Positions 1 through 9,123 of a stretch of DNA of 43,963 bases are shown here, piece after piece. Made by a program: the position numbers and the translations under genes. Positions within the stretch are counted from its first letter, which is position 1, and each line of letters opens with the position of its first letter. Source of the DNA: Oscillospiraceae bacterium (GTDB taxonomy: Bacteria > Bacillota > Clostridia > Oscillospirales > CAG-272). The notes below the pieces were generated by a model. It ran no database searches. It was given only the letters and a program-made list of their open reading frames with translations, and was not told the DNA's origin. The stretch lies in NCBI GenBank assembly GCA_015063745.1, contig SVTO01000021.1:1-43963 (forward strand), given 5' to 3'.

Positions 1-1
1 C

Positions 2-2218
2 GGACTGATCAAAGAGGGAAGATTCCGCATGTACACAGGTTTTCTTGCCGTTGTGGTCTTCTCGAATTTCTATATCGGCTACATGACCTGCCTGTTCATC
101 CTGTTCTACTTCTTTGTCCGGTATTTCACCATGTCCGAAGCGGAGAGAAATCCCCGGGGCGTAAAACTCCATTTTGTCAAGACCCTGATCAGAATTGCCG
201 TATATTCCCTGATCGCTATCATGATCGCGGCCATCATCATACTTCCGATCTACTACAGCCTGTCCTTCGGCAAACTGGATTTCTCCACTCCCAATTACGA
301 ATCCAAGCAGATGTTTGATTTCCTGCAGCTGCTTACCAAAACCCTCTTTTCCTCCTACGATACCGTACGTCCCGCCGGCATGCCCTTCCTGTATTGCGGT
401 ATGCTTGTACTGGTGCTTCTGCCCCTGTATTTCCTGAGCAAAAAGATCCCCACCGGACAGAAGGTCGGTTCCTTTATAGCCATGGCTTTCCTGGTAGCCG
501 GCTTCAACTATAATGTATTGGACATCATCTGGCACGGCTTCCAGAGACCCAACTGGCTGAACGCAAGATTCGCCTATATGTTCGTCTTCTTCGCCGTCCT
601 GTGTGCCTACGATGCCTTTGTGCATCTGAAGGATATCGGTGTACGCAAGGTTGCAGTATCATGCATGGCATGGGCCGGTGTGCTGCTTGTGATCCAGACC
701 ATGGATTACAGCAATGTCCACGATTTTTCCACCATTTGGGCCGGACTTGGCATCCTCGCACTGTATGCCGCCGTCGTTCCCAACGCACTGAAAGAAAAAG
801 AACCTGGCGATATATTCCAGTATAACAACAGGGAACTGCTTCTTGTGGTCATCGTAATGCTGGAACTGGCGATCAACGGTGTCATCATGCTCTACGCCCT
901 CGACGCCGACGTAACCTATACCACCCGTGAATCCTACCGCAGCTCCACCGACAAATATTCGGCAGCTGTGGAGGTTATTGAAGAACTGGATCTTACAAAG
1001 TACGGCGAAAACAGCCTCTACCGTGCGGAAAAAACCACCCACCGTAAGAAAAACGATAACTTTGCCATCGACATCAACGGTCTGTCCAACTCCACATCCA
1101 CTCTGAACGCAAAATCTATCGAATTCCTGCATAACATCGGTATCGCCTCACGTTCCCACTGGTCCCTGTATCATGGCGGCACACCGCTGACCGACTCTCT
1201 GCTGGGAATCCGTTACCTGATGGTAGACCGAACCGCCAGCGACGTGATTCCGGACTATATCGCGGAAGATTACGATCTTCTCACCACCACAGAAGAAGAG
1301 ATCCAGATCTACGAAAACCCCTATTCTCTCGGGATGGCTTTTGTTGTAAACGACAATCTGCGGAATTACGCCGAGTATAAGGAAAAGAACGAAACCAACC
1401 TGGCTGAAAACGAGATGCCCACCATCGCCGAACGGTATCCGGATGCAAAAGAATACAAAACTCCCTTCGAATACATGAACCATATGCTGTCCGCCATGCT
1501 GGGCCGCGAAGTGGAAGTATTCACCAAGGTGGATACCTGGAATAAAGAAACCCAGGGCGTTGTAAGAGCATTTACCACCGGCCACGAAGGCTATAAGCAG
1601 GACGGGGAGCTGACCTCCAAGCTTGTATATACCTTTGAGGTGGAAGAAAAATGGCCCGTATATGTGTATTTCCCCAGTGAATACCCCCGTGACGTAAATA
1701 TGAAACTGAACGGATCCGATATCGGTACCTTTTTCGATGACGCTACCTTCTGTGTGCGTGAATTGGGAGATCTGCTGATCGGCGAACACGAACTGAGCCT
1801 GTATATGAAGGAAGACTACGTATATATTGCCAACGGCTGTAACTTCTTCTGGTACTTCCATGAAGACGTATTCGCAGATGTGATTGAAGAACTGCAGAAA
1901 GGCTCCATGACCGCCTACAGCAAAACCGATGACGTTATCACAGGTACTCTGACTACCACAGAAGAAAAGAACACCGTATTCACCAGTATCCCCTACGACG
2001 CTGGATGGAAAGTATACGTGGACGGTGAAGAAACCGAAATCTTTTGTCTGCTGGATACCATGCTCGGCTTCGCTGTGGAAAACCCCGGCGAACACGAGAT
2101 CGAACTCCGCTACCGTCCCGACTGCGTGAAATACGGCCTGATCCTCTCTGCAAGCGGCCTTGTGATCTACGCCCTGCTGTTTGTACTGGATGTCCGCAAA
2201 CGCCGTCTGAGCCGCTGA
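2..2218 (+). CDS. YfhO-family multi-pass membrane protein, 5' end missing
   Basis: The reading frame is open back to the left edge with no stop, so the first ATG (29) is probably internal and the true start lies outside the window. The visible part has several hydrophobic membrane segments in its first ~290 residues, including the SNFYIGYM motif typical of YfhO proteins. A long extracytoplasmic region follows, and the protein ends in one membrane helix with a basic tail (VRKRRLSR). YfhO proteins are GT-C-like membrane proteins; in Bacillus and Listeria they are linked to glycosylation of lipoteichoic acid or other envelope glycans. That role is known for the family and is not shown here. The stop lies 32 bases before ruvA, so the genes may be cotranscribed, but I see no functional link. 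Confidence 0.85.
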   Translation, partial: GLIKEGRFRMYTGFLAVVVFSNFYIGYMTCLFILFYFFVRYFTMSEAERNPRGVKLHFVKTLIRIAVYSLIAIMIAAIIILPIYYSLSFGKLDFSTPNYESKQMFDFLQLLTKTLFSSYDTVRPAGMPFLYCGMLVLVLLPLYFLSKKIPTGQKVGSFIAMAFLVAGFNYNVLDIIWHGFQRPNWLNARFAYMFVFFAVLCAYDAFVHLKDIGVRKVAVSCMAWAGVLLVIQTMDYSNVHDFSTIWAGLGILALYAAVVPNALKEKEPGDIFQYNNRELLLVVIVMLELAINGVIMLYALDADVTYTTRESYRSSTDKYSAAVEVIEELDLTKYGENSLYRAEKTTHRKKNDNFAIDINGLSNSTSTLNAKSIEFLHNIGIASRSHWSLYHGGTPLTDSLLGIRYLMVDRTASDVIPDYIAEDYDLLTTTEEEIQIYENPYSLGMAFVVNDNLRNYAEYKEKNETNLAENEMPTIAERYPDAKEYKTPFEYMNHMLSAMLGREVEVFTKVDTWNKETQGVVRAFTTGHEGYKQDGELTSKLVYTFEVEEKWPVYVYFPSEYPRDVNMKLNGSDIGTFFDDATFCVRELGDLLIGEHELSLYMKEDYVYIANGCNFFWYFHEDVFADVIEELQKGSMTAYSKTDDVITGTLTTTEEKNTVFTSIPYDAGWKVYVDGEETEIFCLLDTMLGFAVENPGEHEIELRYRPDCVKYGLILSASGLVIYALLFVLDVRKRRLSR

Positions 2219-2250
2219 AAACGCCTATAAACAATACTCGAGGTAAAAAT

Positions 2251-2904
2251 ATGATTGCAACACTGTACGGAACCATTTTTTCCATGGACCCGGTAAACTG
2301 CATCGTCATTCTGGAATGCTGCGGTGTGGGGTACCGTGTACAGGTATCCGCCGGTACCTTATCCCGCCTGCCATCCCCCGCATACCGCCCGGACGGCAGC
2401 ATTGAACCCAAAGGGGAAAACGTGCGTCTGTTCACCTATATGGCAGTACGTGAAGACAGCGTGGATCTTTTCGGCTTCTACACCGCCGAGGAACAGGATA
2501 TGTTCAAGCTGCTCCTGACCGTATCCGGCGTAGGTCCGAAGGCCGCCATGTCCATCCTGTCCCTTATGACGCCCCGTACCTTAGCTATGACCATTGCGGG
2601 AGAAGATACCAAGGCCATCTCCAAAGCCCCCGGTGTAGGCGCAAAAACAGCCGCACGCGTAGTACTGGAACTGAAGGATAAGCTGACCAAGCTCTATCCA
2701 GAGACCGGCGGCATCCCGGAAATTGCCGAAACACCCGCAGCGGGCAAACCTGCCGGAAAATCCACCAAGCTCACCGACGCAAGGGACGCCCTTCTGGTGC
2801 TGGGATACTCCCGTTCGGAGATCGCCGCCGCCATGAAGGATATCAACATGGAAGACTCCCTCGAAGAAATCATCAAAAAAGCACTGGCCAAGCTCATGGT
2901 ATAA
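2251..2904 (+). CDS. ruvA: Holliday junction branch migration protein RuvA
   Basis: RuvA binds four-way DNA junctions as a tetramer and loads the RuvB motor during recombination repair. The 217-residue product has the usual family length. It starts MIATLYGTI and has an N-terminal OB-fold, then two helix-hairpin-helix motifs (VSGVGPKAA near residue 91 and APGVGAKTA near 126). After a Pro/Ala/Gly-rich flexible linker (~150-170) comes the small C-terminal domain that contacts RuvB. The frame is also open upstream, but the start at 2251 is preceded by GAGG and fits the family N-terminus. ruvB follows after 27 bases, the usual ruvAB order. Confidence 0.97.
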   Translation: MIATLYGTIFSMDPVNCIVILECCGVGYRVQVSAGTLSRLPSPAYRPDGSIEPKGENVRLFTYMAVREDSVDLFGFYTAEEQDMFKLLLTVSGVGPKAAMSILSLMTPRTLAMTIAGEDTKAISKAPGVGAKTAARVVLELKDKLTKLYPETGGIPEIAETPAAGKPAGKSTKLTDARDALLVLGYSRSEIAAAMKDINMEDSLEEIIKKALAKLMV

Positions 2905-2931
2905 TCCCGGAAGAAAGGACGGTATAAAACA

Positions 2932-4005
2932 ATGGATATGGATAACAACGATTTCGATCTGGAAAACCGGATACTTTCTTCCAGCTTCACAGGGGAGGAC
3001 GCGGATGCCGAAGTGTCCCTGCGCCCCCATACTCTGGATGAATACATCGGCCAGGAAAAAGCCAAGGAAGTCCTGAAGATCTACATCGACGCCGCCAAAC
3101 TCCGGGGAGATAACCTGGACCATGTGCTCCTCTACGGCCCCCCCGGCCTTGGTAAAACCACCCTGTCCGCCATCATCGCCACGGAAATGGGTACCAACCT
3201 GCGCATCACTTCCGGACCGGCCATCGAAAAGCAGGGAGACCTTGCCGCACTGCTCTCAAACCTCGGGGAAGGGGATGTGCTGTTCATCGACGAAATCCAC
3301 CGCCTCTCCCGTTCCGTGGAAGAAATCCTCTACCCGGCCATGGAAGACTACGCGCTGGACATCATCATCGGCAAAGGACCCTCAGCACGGAGCATACGAC
3401 TCCCTCTGGCGCGCTTTACCCTGATCGGGGCTACCACACGTGCCGGACAGCTTACCACGCCTCTGAGAGACCGTTTCGGCGTTCTCCTGCGTCTTGAACT
3501 GTACACGCCGGAAGAACTGGCCACCATCGTCACCCGAAGCGCCGGAATCCTGGACGTACCGATCACGAAGGAAGGCGCACTGGAAATCGCTTCCCGTTCC
3601 AGAGGAACACCGCGTATCGCCAACCGCCTGCTGAAGAGAGTCAGAGACTTCGCACAGGTCAGAGGGGACGGCAAAATCACCTTAGCCATCGCAAGGGAAG
3701 CGCTGAGCATGCTGGAGATCGACGAGCTGGGACTGGACAATACCGACCGCCGTATGCTGGAAACGATCATCCGTTACTACGACGGCGGTCCCGTAGGACT
3801 GGAAACCCTAGCCGCCACCATCGGAGAAGAAGCGGTCACTCTGGAAGATGTATACGAGCCATACCTGCTCCAGATCGGATTTCTGAGCCGTACACCGCGA
3901 GGCCGTATGGTCACCCGACAGGGTTACGACCACGTGGGTATTCCCTATAAACCCAAGGAAACACCCCGCGAAAACGGCCAGATCGCTATGATGGAAGAAG
4001 AGTAA
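2932..4005 (+). CDS. ruvB: Holliday junction branch migration helicase RuvB
   Basis: This is the hexameric AAA+ motor that drives branch migration together with RuvA. The 357-residue protein shows the Walker A motif GPPGLGKTT (69-77), Walker B with LFIDEIHRL (117-125) and the GATTRAG sensor/arginine-finger region near 165-172. A C-terminal winged-helix DNA-binding domain follows, with the conserved RTPRGR stretch. The start at 2932 is preceded by AAGAAAGGA. It is the second gene of ruvAB and is followed at once by a strong hairpin terminator. Nothing is unusual in its sequence. Confidence 0.97.
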   Translation: MDMDNNDFDLENRILSSSFTGEDADAEVSLRPHTLDEYIGQEKAKEVLKIYIDAAKLRGDNLDHVLLYGPPGLGKTTLSAIIATEMGTNLRITSGPAIEKQGDLAALLSNLGEGDVLFIDEIHRLSRSVEEILYPAMEDYALDIIIGKGPSARSIRLPLARFTLIGATTRAGQLTTPLRDRFGVLLRLELYTPEELATIVTRSAGILDVPITKEGALEIASRSRGTPRIANRLLKRVRDFAQVRGDGKITLAIAREALSMLEIDELGLDNTDRRMLETIIRYYDGGPVGLETLAATIGEEAVTLEDVYEPYLLQIGFLSRTPRGRMVTRQGYDHVGIPYKPKETPRENGQIAMMEEE

Positions 4006-4009
4006 AGCA

Positions 4010-4049
4010 AAAAGCAGCCATGTACAAAAAGTACACAGCTGCTTTTTTT
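4010..4049. terminator. Bidirectional intrinsic terminator between ruvB and the convergent hydrolase gene
   Basis: The arms AAAGCAGC and GCTGCTTT enclose an inner TGTAC/GTACA pairing and are followed by seven T on the plus strand. Read on the minus strand, the hairpin ends in a run of five T. It therefore probably ends ruvB transcription and also serves the gene converging from the right. Confidence 0.85.
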
Positions 4050-4108
4050 GTGAAATAGATTGAACCAAACAACGATGCGGAAACAGATGAAAAAGAGGAT
4101 GGTTGATT

Positions 4109-6568
4109 TCAGGACTTATGTATTTTATTCCGTTTACGAATAATAAACAGAACCACACATAAACCGACACCGATAATACAAACGATCACAACCAAAGAGA
4201 TCACAAAACCAGTCGGAACCTGGCCAGAGGTGTTCCCCTGCACGGGCAAGGTACTGGGAACCGGAATTTCTTCTTCGGGAACGGATTCCCCATTTGAATA
4301 TATGGTGATGTCTGCAATTTTTGTAATCGAATAACTGTTTCCGGTTTGTTCACTGTACTCTGCTTCATAGGAAAGCGTGTTGAGTTTGTATTGATCGACA
4401 TTGACCGCTTCAGGATTCAGCAGAAGTATTTTTACGTAACGATAGACACCTTGCAGAGGTTCGTTGACAGAATCGTAATTTGTGGTACTTCTCATTGATG
4501 TATCGGTGATAATGGACCAGTTTTGTGCATCGTTGGAACCTTCCACGCGGAAACAGGGGAGAATGGTACCGGGTGCCGGGAGTATGGAGAGGTGCGTAAG
4601 ATCCTGTGAAGTACCTAAATCAAACAAAATTGTTTGCGACGGACGATGGGCACTGGGCATCCATATAGTAGTAGGATCTCCATCATACAGCCAGGCCGTG
4701 TTATCCGTAATGGTCTGGGAAGCTTTGTCCGGCCCATAGTAGGTAATTCCGCCGATAGCAGTTACGTTCTTGGGAGATACTTCGTGACCGGTCGGGGCGA
4801 TCTGCTCATTGTCAGGATTAAGATCGACAAAAACAGACTCTTCATAATGTTCTCCGAGACCAATGGATGTCATAAGGAAAACCCAGTCATTTCCGGTAGG
4901 CTTTTCGGGAATGGTATAGATACCGTCGGGAGAATTTACATCTTTTTCAAGAGAAATGAATTTTCCGGTCCGCGGATTATACCAATATGTATCGTAATAT
5001 TTTTCAGGATTCAAGCATTTATACTCACCTGTATTACGCCCGGGGGAATCATAGAAATAGGTAACGATAACGGAAGCATCGCTTGTTTTGGAAAGTACAC
5101 TGCGCTCACGCGAGAAAAATTCAGCATCGTCTTTGGAGGAGAAGCTTGGGATAAGCTGTTCCCAGGGACCGATTGCCGTAAAGAAATTTTTCAAGTACGT
5201 CATTTCGAATGAGCCGGGTTTATTAAGACCCATGTACCAGGGCTCATAACTATAGCTGCCGTACCAACCTGTAAAAGTATCGGTGGAGAAACAGTTTGCC
5301 CAGATACCGGTAGCGCCGTAAGTAAAACCGGCACAGCCGCAGAGCATAGCCTTCCAGGCACTGATACGGTTGGTATCATACCCGGTAAATTTACCGCAGA
5401 AGATGTCTTCGTAATGACTTTCGGATTCAATAACAGGTTTTACAGTACCGGAAGAATTGTTGTAGTAACCCTTATAGAATTTTTGAGTCACAATGTTTCC
5501 GTGACCGCCTTGCAGTAACCAATAATCGTGCCAATCGGTCTTATCCAGGCGGACGGGATATTTCTCATCTGCTTCGAGAGGCCACATGTGAGCTGAGTTC
5601 GGATGGTGATAACCATCAAGTGCTTCAACAAGAGAGGCTGCTTCCGAATAAAACTCAAAGGTATTATAGCCCTCTGTACTGGTCGAAGTAGATACTGTAA
5701 TCTCCTGGCCGGTGAGCCATACAACAGGATAAGCAGCATATCGGGCAACGATGTATCTGGTAAAACGCAGGAACGATTCCAAATTCATTTTATTCGGAGT
5801 AAAGCTGTGGCATCCCAGTCCCAGGGCAATAACCAGTCCTTGTTCTCCCAGATAAGAAAACATGTCATCCACTTTATTGTTGAAAACTTCTATGTTGGGC
5901 ATTTCATACTCAGCATCCAACCAAAGCGAGGGTTCACCGTTTCCGCCTTCCGGTACGAAATAAGTCTGATATACAGTAAATCCTTTTTCAATACGATTGT
6001 CCACTATGTGTTGGAACTGATTACCGCAAGTGCATCCGGGATAATTACAGATTGTTGTAGATACATTTGTAAAAACCTGCCAGTTTGTGTCACCGAGCCA
6101 GAAAAAGGGAGTACCGTCAGCATACTTAAAGTAACGCTGATCTTTTTCTAAAGTAACGAAACCGTGTTTGGCGACATCGGTGTCTTTTGTGCTTTCCACA
6201 GCTTGAATCACACCGGATGAGAACAGGCCTGCGTTGGTTGTATCGGTACAGGTAATTTCATATTCCCACTTACCGACCTTGATCGGTGAAAAACGAACAC
6301 ACCAGGTAGATCCCTCTTTCCAGAAACCGGGGAGGGCGATAGTTGTACCATCGGTATGTGTGAAAACAGCATTAATCTCTGTATCTGTATAAGGATTTTC
6401 GTAGGTAACGCTGCTCTGGAGAGAGATTTCTATCGGAGACCAAAGTTCAGCAGTCAGAGTGTCGGTATCATTACTTGCATGTGCCGCTACTGCGAGCGTT
6501 TCGCCGAAAAACAGAAAGGTGTTGCTTACCAGAAGCAGTGTAAGGATGAATGAAAGAATACGCTTCAT
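4109..6568 (-). CDS. Surface glycoside-hydrolase-like protein (DUF5060/DUF4038 type) with discoidin domain and C-terminal membrane anchor
   Basis: The product is 819 residues. I chose the start at 6568 because GGGAGGAAC lies just upstream and a signal peptide begins there (MKRILSFILTLLLVS). After the signal come a DUF5060-like beta domain (~45-120), a DUF4038-like (beta/alpha)8 domain (~135-470; motifs FFWLGDTNW, WLTGQE and VIESESHYED), a discoidin (F5/8 type C)-like domain (~615-740) and one membrane helix (~786-810) with a basic tail. DUF4038 relatives include GH140-type apiosidases acting on plant rhamnogalacturonan-II; here the substrate is unknown. VPTG lies just before the membrane helix, but there is no proper LPXTG signal. 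The gene stands alone between terminators and looks more AT-rich than its neighbours, which hints at horizontal acquisition. Confidence 0.8.
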   Translation of the reverse strand: MKRILSFILTLLLVSNTFLFFGETLAVAAHASNDTDTLTAELWSPIEISLQSSVTYENPYTDTEINAVFTHTDGTTIALPGFWKEGSTWCVRFSPIKVGKWEYEITCTDTTNAGLFSSGVIQAVESTKDTDVAKHGFVTLEKDQRYFKYADGTPFFWLGDTNWQVFTNVSTTICNYPGCTCGNQFQHIVDNRIEKGFTVYQTYFVPEGGNGEPSLWLDAEYEMPNIEVFNNKVDDMFSYLGEQGLVIALGLGCHSFTPNKMNLESFLRFTRYIVARYAAYPVVWLTGQEITVSTSTSTEGYNTFEFYSEAASLVEALDGYHHPNSAHMWPLEADEKYPVRLDKTDWHDYWLLQGGHGNIVTQKFYKGYYNNSSGTVKPVIESESHYEDIFCGKFTGYDTNRISAWKAMLCGCAGFTYGATGIWANCFSTDTFTGWYGSYSYEPWYMGLNKPGSFEMTYLKNFFTAIGPWEQLIPSFSSKDDAEFFSRERSVLSKTSDASVIVTYFYDSPGRNTGEYKCLNPEKYYDTYWYNPRTGKFISLEKDVNSPDGIYTIPEKPTGNDWVFLMTSIGLGEHYEESVFVDLNPDNEQIAPTGHEVSPKNVTAIGGITYYGPDKASQTITDNTAWLYDGDPTTIWMPSAHRPSQTILFDLGTSQDLTHLSILPAPGTILPCFRVEGSNDAQNWSIITDTSMRSTTNYDSVNEPLQGVYRYVKILLLNPEAVNVDQYKLNTLSYEAEYSEQTGNSYSITKIADITIYSNGESVPEEEIPVPSTLPVQGNTSGQVPTGFVISLVVIVCIIGVGLCVVLFIIRKRNKIHKS

Positions 6569-6646
6569 AGTTCCTCCCGGCCTGAAATATACAGGCACAT
6601 TTATACATAGGTTGTATGACTTAGAAGATTAGTTATGATAAGTGAT

Positions 6647-6685
6647 GAAAATAAGCATCCCCCCAGGTTAGAAGCCAGGGGGGAT
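6647..6685 (-). terminator. Hairpin terminator after the efp/CD1247 region
   Basis: The arms ATCCCCCC (6657-6664) and GGGGGGAT (6678-6685) have a GG/CC inner pairing. On the minus strand they are followed by a moderately T-rich tail at 6647-6656. It lies 12 bases after the stop of the leftward zinc-ribbon gene and isolates the hydrolase gene from it. Confidence 0.65.
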
Positions 6686-6696
6686 TGTTTTATTAA

Positions 6697-7152
6697 TTAC
6701 AGTTCTTCGATTTCATCCTCGTCGTCCAGCAGAGGCTTCTGACATGCAGGGCAGAGAATATCTTCGGGATTTACGGAATCGTCGAAGTAGATCTTGTCGC
6801 CGCAGTGAGGGCACATAGCACAGTAGTATTCCGTGTCATCTTCCTCATCTTCTTCGTCGTCTTCGTCCTCATCCTCGTCGTCGCAGCCGCAGCAGCTGCA
6901 GCAGTCGTCATCATCATCGCAGTCACATTCGTCTTCGTAGAGAAGTTCTTCGACAGCACCCAGATCTTCGTCGATTTCTTCGATGTAGTCGTGGAGCATC
7001 TTGGTGTCATCCTTGAGTACTTCGATTTCGCCGGCCATCTGTTCAATGATACCGCAGAGGGCATTGATCACCTTGGTTTCGGGCTTGTTTGCATCCAGAC
7101 AGAGACCTTCGCAAAGTCCCTTGATATAAGCACTGTATTCCTTAGTCGTCAT
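6697..7152 (-). CDS. CD1247-type protein: helical N-terminal domain, Asp/Cys-rich middle, C-terminal zinc ribbon
   Basis: The product is 151 residues. The first ~75 (starting MTTKEYSAYIKGL) are helical and resemble the CD1247 N-terminal domain seen next to efp in many Clostridia. The middle (~80-110) is extreme: a cluster of eight or so cysteines set in aspartate runs (ECDCDDDDDCCSCCGC), then a long Asp/Glu tract. The C-terminus has two CxxC pairs (CPHCGD and CPACQK) forming a probable zinc ribbon. AAGGAG lies just upstream of the start. The function is unknown for the family; it is sometimes mislabelled as an AraC regulator although I see no helix-turn-helix. Its position just downstream of efp suggests a link to translation, which is inference only. 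Confidence 0.8.
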   Translation of the reverse strand: MTTKEYSAYIKGLCEGLCLDANKPETKVINALCGIIEQMAGEIEVLKDDTKMLHDYIEEIDEDLGAVEELLYEDECDCDDDDDCCSCCGCDDEDEDEDDEEDEEDDTEYYCAMCPHCGDKIYFDDSVNPEDILCPACQKPLLDDEDEIEEL

Positions 7153-7253
7153 AACAAAACTCCTTCCGCTGTGGTACAGCTGATCAAATTATGAAATAAG
7201 ACTGTCCTCGCCGATTATGCCAAAGACAGCCTCATAAACAGATTCAGTAAGCG

Positions 7254-7811
7254 TTAAGCTCTTTCGAGGTATTCACCGGTTCTGGTGTCGATCTTAACAT
7301 TGTCGCCCTGGTTGATGAACAGGGGAACACGGATAACGGCACCGGTTTCAACGGTTGCGTTCTTGGTTGCGCCGGTAGCGGTATCGCCGCGAACACCGGG
7401 TTCACAGTCGGAGATTTCCAGAACAACGAACATCGGAGGTTCAACTGCGAAAACCTTTTCCTTGTAAGAGTTGATCTTGCAGATCATTTCTTCCTTAACG
7501 AACTTCAGGCTGTCACCGATGATATCCTGTCCCAGAGGAACCTGTTCGTAGGTTTCGGTATCCATGAAGTAGTACAGATCACCGTCATTGTACAGATACT
7601 GCATTTCCTTACGGTCGATACGGGCATCCTGATACTTGTCGGTGGGGGAGAAAGTCTTTTCAACAACGGCACCGGTGATAACATTGCGCAGCTTGGTACG
7701 AACGAAAGCTGCACCCTTACCGGGCTTAACGTGCTGGAATTCGATTACCTGCATTACCTGACCTTCCATATCGAAGGTAACACCATTTTTGAAATCGCCT
7801 GCTACTACCAT
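7254..7811 (-). CDS. efp: Translation elongation factor P
   Basis: EF-P rescues ribosomes stalled on consecutive prolines. The 185-residue product has the family length and sequence throughout: the N-terminal KOW-like domain with [19 protein letters not shown] (the modification loop, tip lysine in PGKG), then two OB domains ending in the conserved [12 protein letters not shown]. The start at 7811 is fixed by the family N-terminus MVVAGDF and by an in-frame TAG three codons upstream. The clearest Shine-Dalgarno, AAGGAG, lies about 36 bases before the ATG, which is unusually far; a short CCCG/CGGG hairpin lies between them. Confidence 0.95.
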   Translation of the reverse strand: MVVAGDFKNGVTFDMEGQVMQVIEFQHVKPGKGAAFVRTKLRNVITGAVVEKTFSPTDKYQDARIDRKEMQYLYNDGDLYYFMDTETYEQVPLGQDIIGDSLKFVKEEMICKINSYKEKVFAVEPPMFVVLEISDCEPGVRGDTATGATKNATVETGAVIRVPLFINQGDNVKIDTRTGEYLERA

Positions 7812-7882
7812 AGTCGTCTATATTACCCCGCTGAAAACGGGATAAACTCCTTTCGAATTATATATTCATAAATTTTCACTTT

Positions 7883-7911
7883 ATTATACACGATATTCCG
7901 GATTTTTGCAA
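7883..7911 (-). promoter_or_regulatory. Sigma-A promoter of efp
   Basis: Read leftward, TTGCAA (7906-7911) and TATAAT (7883-7888) are separated by exactly 17 bases, upstream of efp with a leader of about 65 bases. Confidence 0.75.
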
Positions 7912-7973
7912 GATATTTTCGGAATTTTTTTGAGAAATTCGCAAATAATTCCCCGAAAAACGGCTCCCGCTCC

Positions 7974-8981
7974 TTACAGCAGGGGCACACCCGCATTTCT
8001 GCAGACTTCAATGGTCTCCGGATCCCACAGGCTGACCTGTACCTCACCGATATGTGCATTCTGCATCATGAGCATACAGAGTCTGGACTGACCGATACCG
8101 CCGCCCATGGTCAGAGGAAGCTCGTCATTCAGAAGCATCTTATGGAAGGGCAGGGACCGTCTGTCGTTGCAGCCCGCTTCGTCCAGCTGTGCGGCGAGGG
8201 ATTTGGCATCCACACGGATACCCATGGAGGAAATCTCAAAAGCTCTGTTCAGAACGGGATTCCAGAACAGAATGTCTCCGTTGAGGGACCAGTCATCATA
8301 GTCGGGTGCCCGGCCGTCATGGGGCTTGCCGCTCTTGAGCTTTTTGCCGATCTGCATTAGGAACGTGGTGGGATGCTCCTTCACATAAGCGTGTTCCCGT
8401 TCGTTCGGTGTCAGATCGGGATACAGCTCCTCCAACTCCGCCGTGGTGATGAAGGAAACATTCCGTTCGATCTTGGCATTCAGCACCGGGAATTCATCCT
8501 GCAGTGCCTCATTGGTGTCACAGATCGCATTGACAATGGACTGAACCGTATTCTTCAGATATTCGGTGGTACGGTTTTCTCTGGCGATCACCTTTTCCCA
8601 GTCCCACTGGTCCACGTAAATGGAGTGAATATTGTCCGGCTCCTCGTCGCGGCGGATGGCGTTCATATCCGTATACAGACCGTTGCCCACATAGAATTCA
8701 TATTTTTTCAGCGCCAGTCTCTTCCATTTGGCCAGGGAATGAACCACTTCCGCGTTGACCCCAACACCGGGAATGTCAAAGGAAACGGGACGTTCCACGC
8801 CATTCAGATTGTCGTTCAGACCGGAATCATCTGCTACAAACAGAGGCGCGGAAACACGCTTGAGATGCAGGGATTTGGCCAGACTGCGCTGGAAATACCG
8901 TTTGATATAATCAATAGCACGCTGCGTTTCATAAACGGACAGCTTGGCTTTGTAGCCTTCGGGAATATATGTTTTGCCCAT
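7974..8981 (-). CDS. asnA: Aspartate--ammonia ligase (asparagine synthetase A)
   Basis: AsnA makes asparagine from aspartate and ammonia using ATP, giving AMP and pyrophosphate. It has a class II aminoacyl-tRNA-synthetase-like fold. The 335-residue product is of normal length. Family motifs are visible: the N-terminal YIPEGYKAKLSVYETQ, DDSGLNDNLNG, RDEEPDNIHSIYVDQWDWEK and the C-terminal ATP-binding GGGIGQSRLCM. The start at 8981 (MGKTYIPEGY) is chosen over an upstream in-frame ATG at 9020 because GAGG lies just ahead and the extra residues would fall inside the promoter and leader. The gene is monocistronic, with its own promoter. Confidence 0.95.
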   Translation of the reverse strand: MGKTYIPEGYKAKLSVYETQRAIDYIKRYFQRSLAKSLHLKRVSAPLFVADDSGLNDNLNGVERPVSFDIPGVGVNAEVVHSLAKWKRLALKKYEFYVGNGLYTDMNAIRRDEEPDNIHSIYVDQWDWEKVIARENRTTEYLKNTVQSIVNAICDTNEALQDEFPVLNAKIERNVSFITTAELEELYPDLTPNEREHAYVKEHPTTFLMQIGKKLKSGKPHDGRAPDYDDWSLNGDILFWNPVLNRAFEISSMGIRVDAKSLAAQLDEAGCNDRRSLPFHKMLLNDELPLTMGGGIGQSRLCMLMMQNAHIGEVQVSLWDPETIEVCRNAGVPLL

Positions 8982-9010
8982 AATAACCTCAATTATAATA
9001 AGATATGATA

Positions 9011-9039
9011 ATTGTACCATCCGAAGCGGTTTCTGTCAA
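9011..9039 (-). promoter_or_regulatory. Sigma-A promoter of asnA
   Basis: Read leftward, TTGACA (9034-9039) is followed after 17 bases by TACAAT (9011-9016), about 23 bases before the predicted transcript start-to-ATG leader of asnA. Confidence 0.8.
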
Positions 9040-9071
9040 GGCAAAGCGGCGAATTTATTGGAAAACAACGC

Positions 9072-9110
9072 AAAAAAATACCGGGATGAACCCATAAAAG
9101 TCCATCCCGG
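9072..9110 (-). terminator. Intrinsic terminator of the esterase-like gene
   Basis: Read leftward, CCGGGATGGAC and GTTCATCCCGG form an eleven-base stem with one mismatch around a TTTTATGG loop, followed by TA and seven T (9072-9080). It starts 14 bases after the stop of the hydrolase. Confidence 0.88.
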
Positions 9111-9123
9111 CAAAATGTCGGAA

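Noticed and set aside
4109-4260. Sortase signal at the end of the hydrolase (LPVQG or VPTG)
   Set aside because: Neither matches LPXTG in the right position with confidence, and no sortase gene is in the window; a plain membrane anchor explains the tail.
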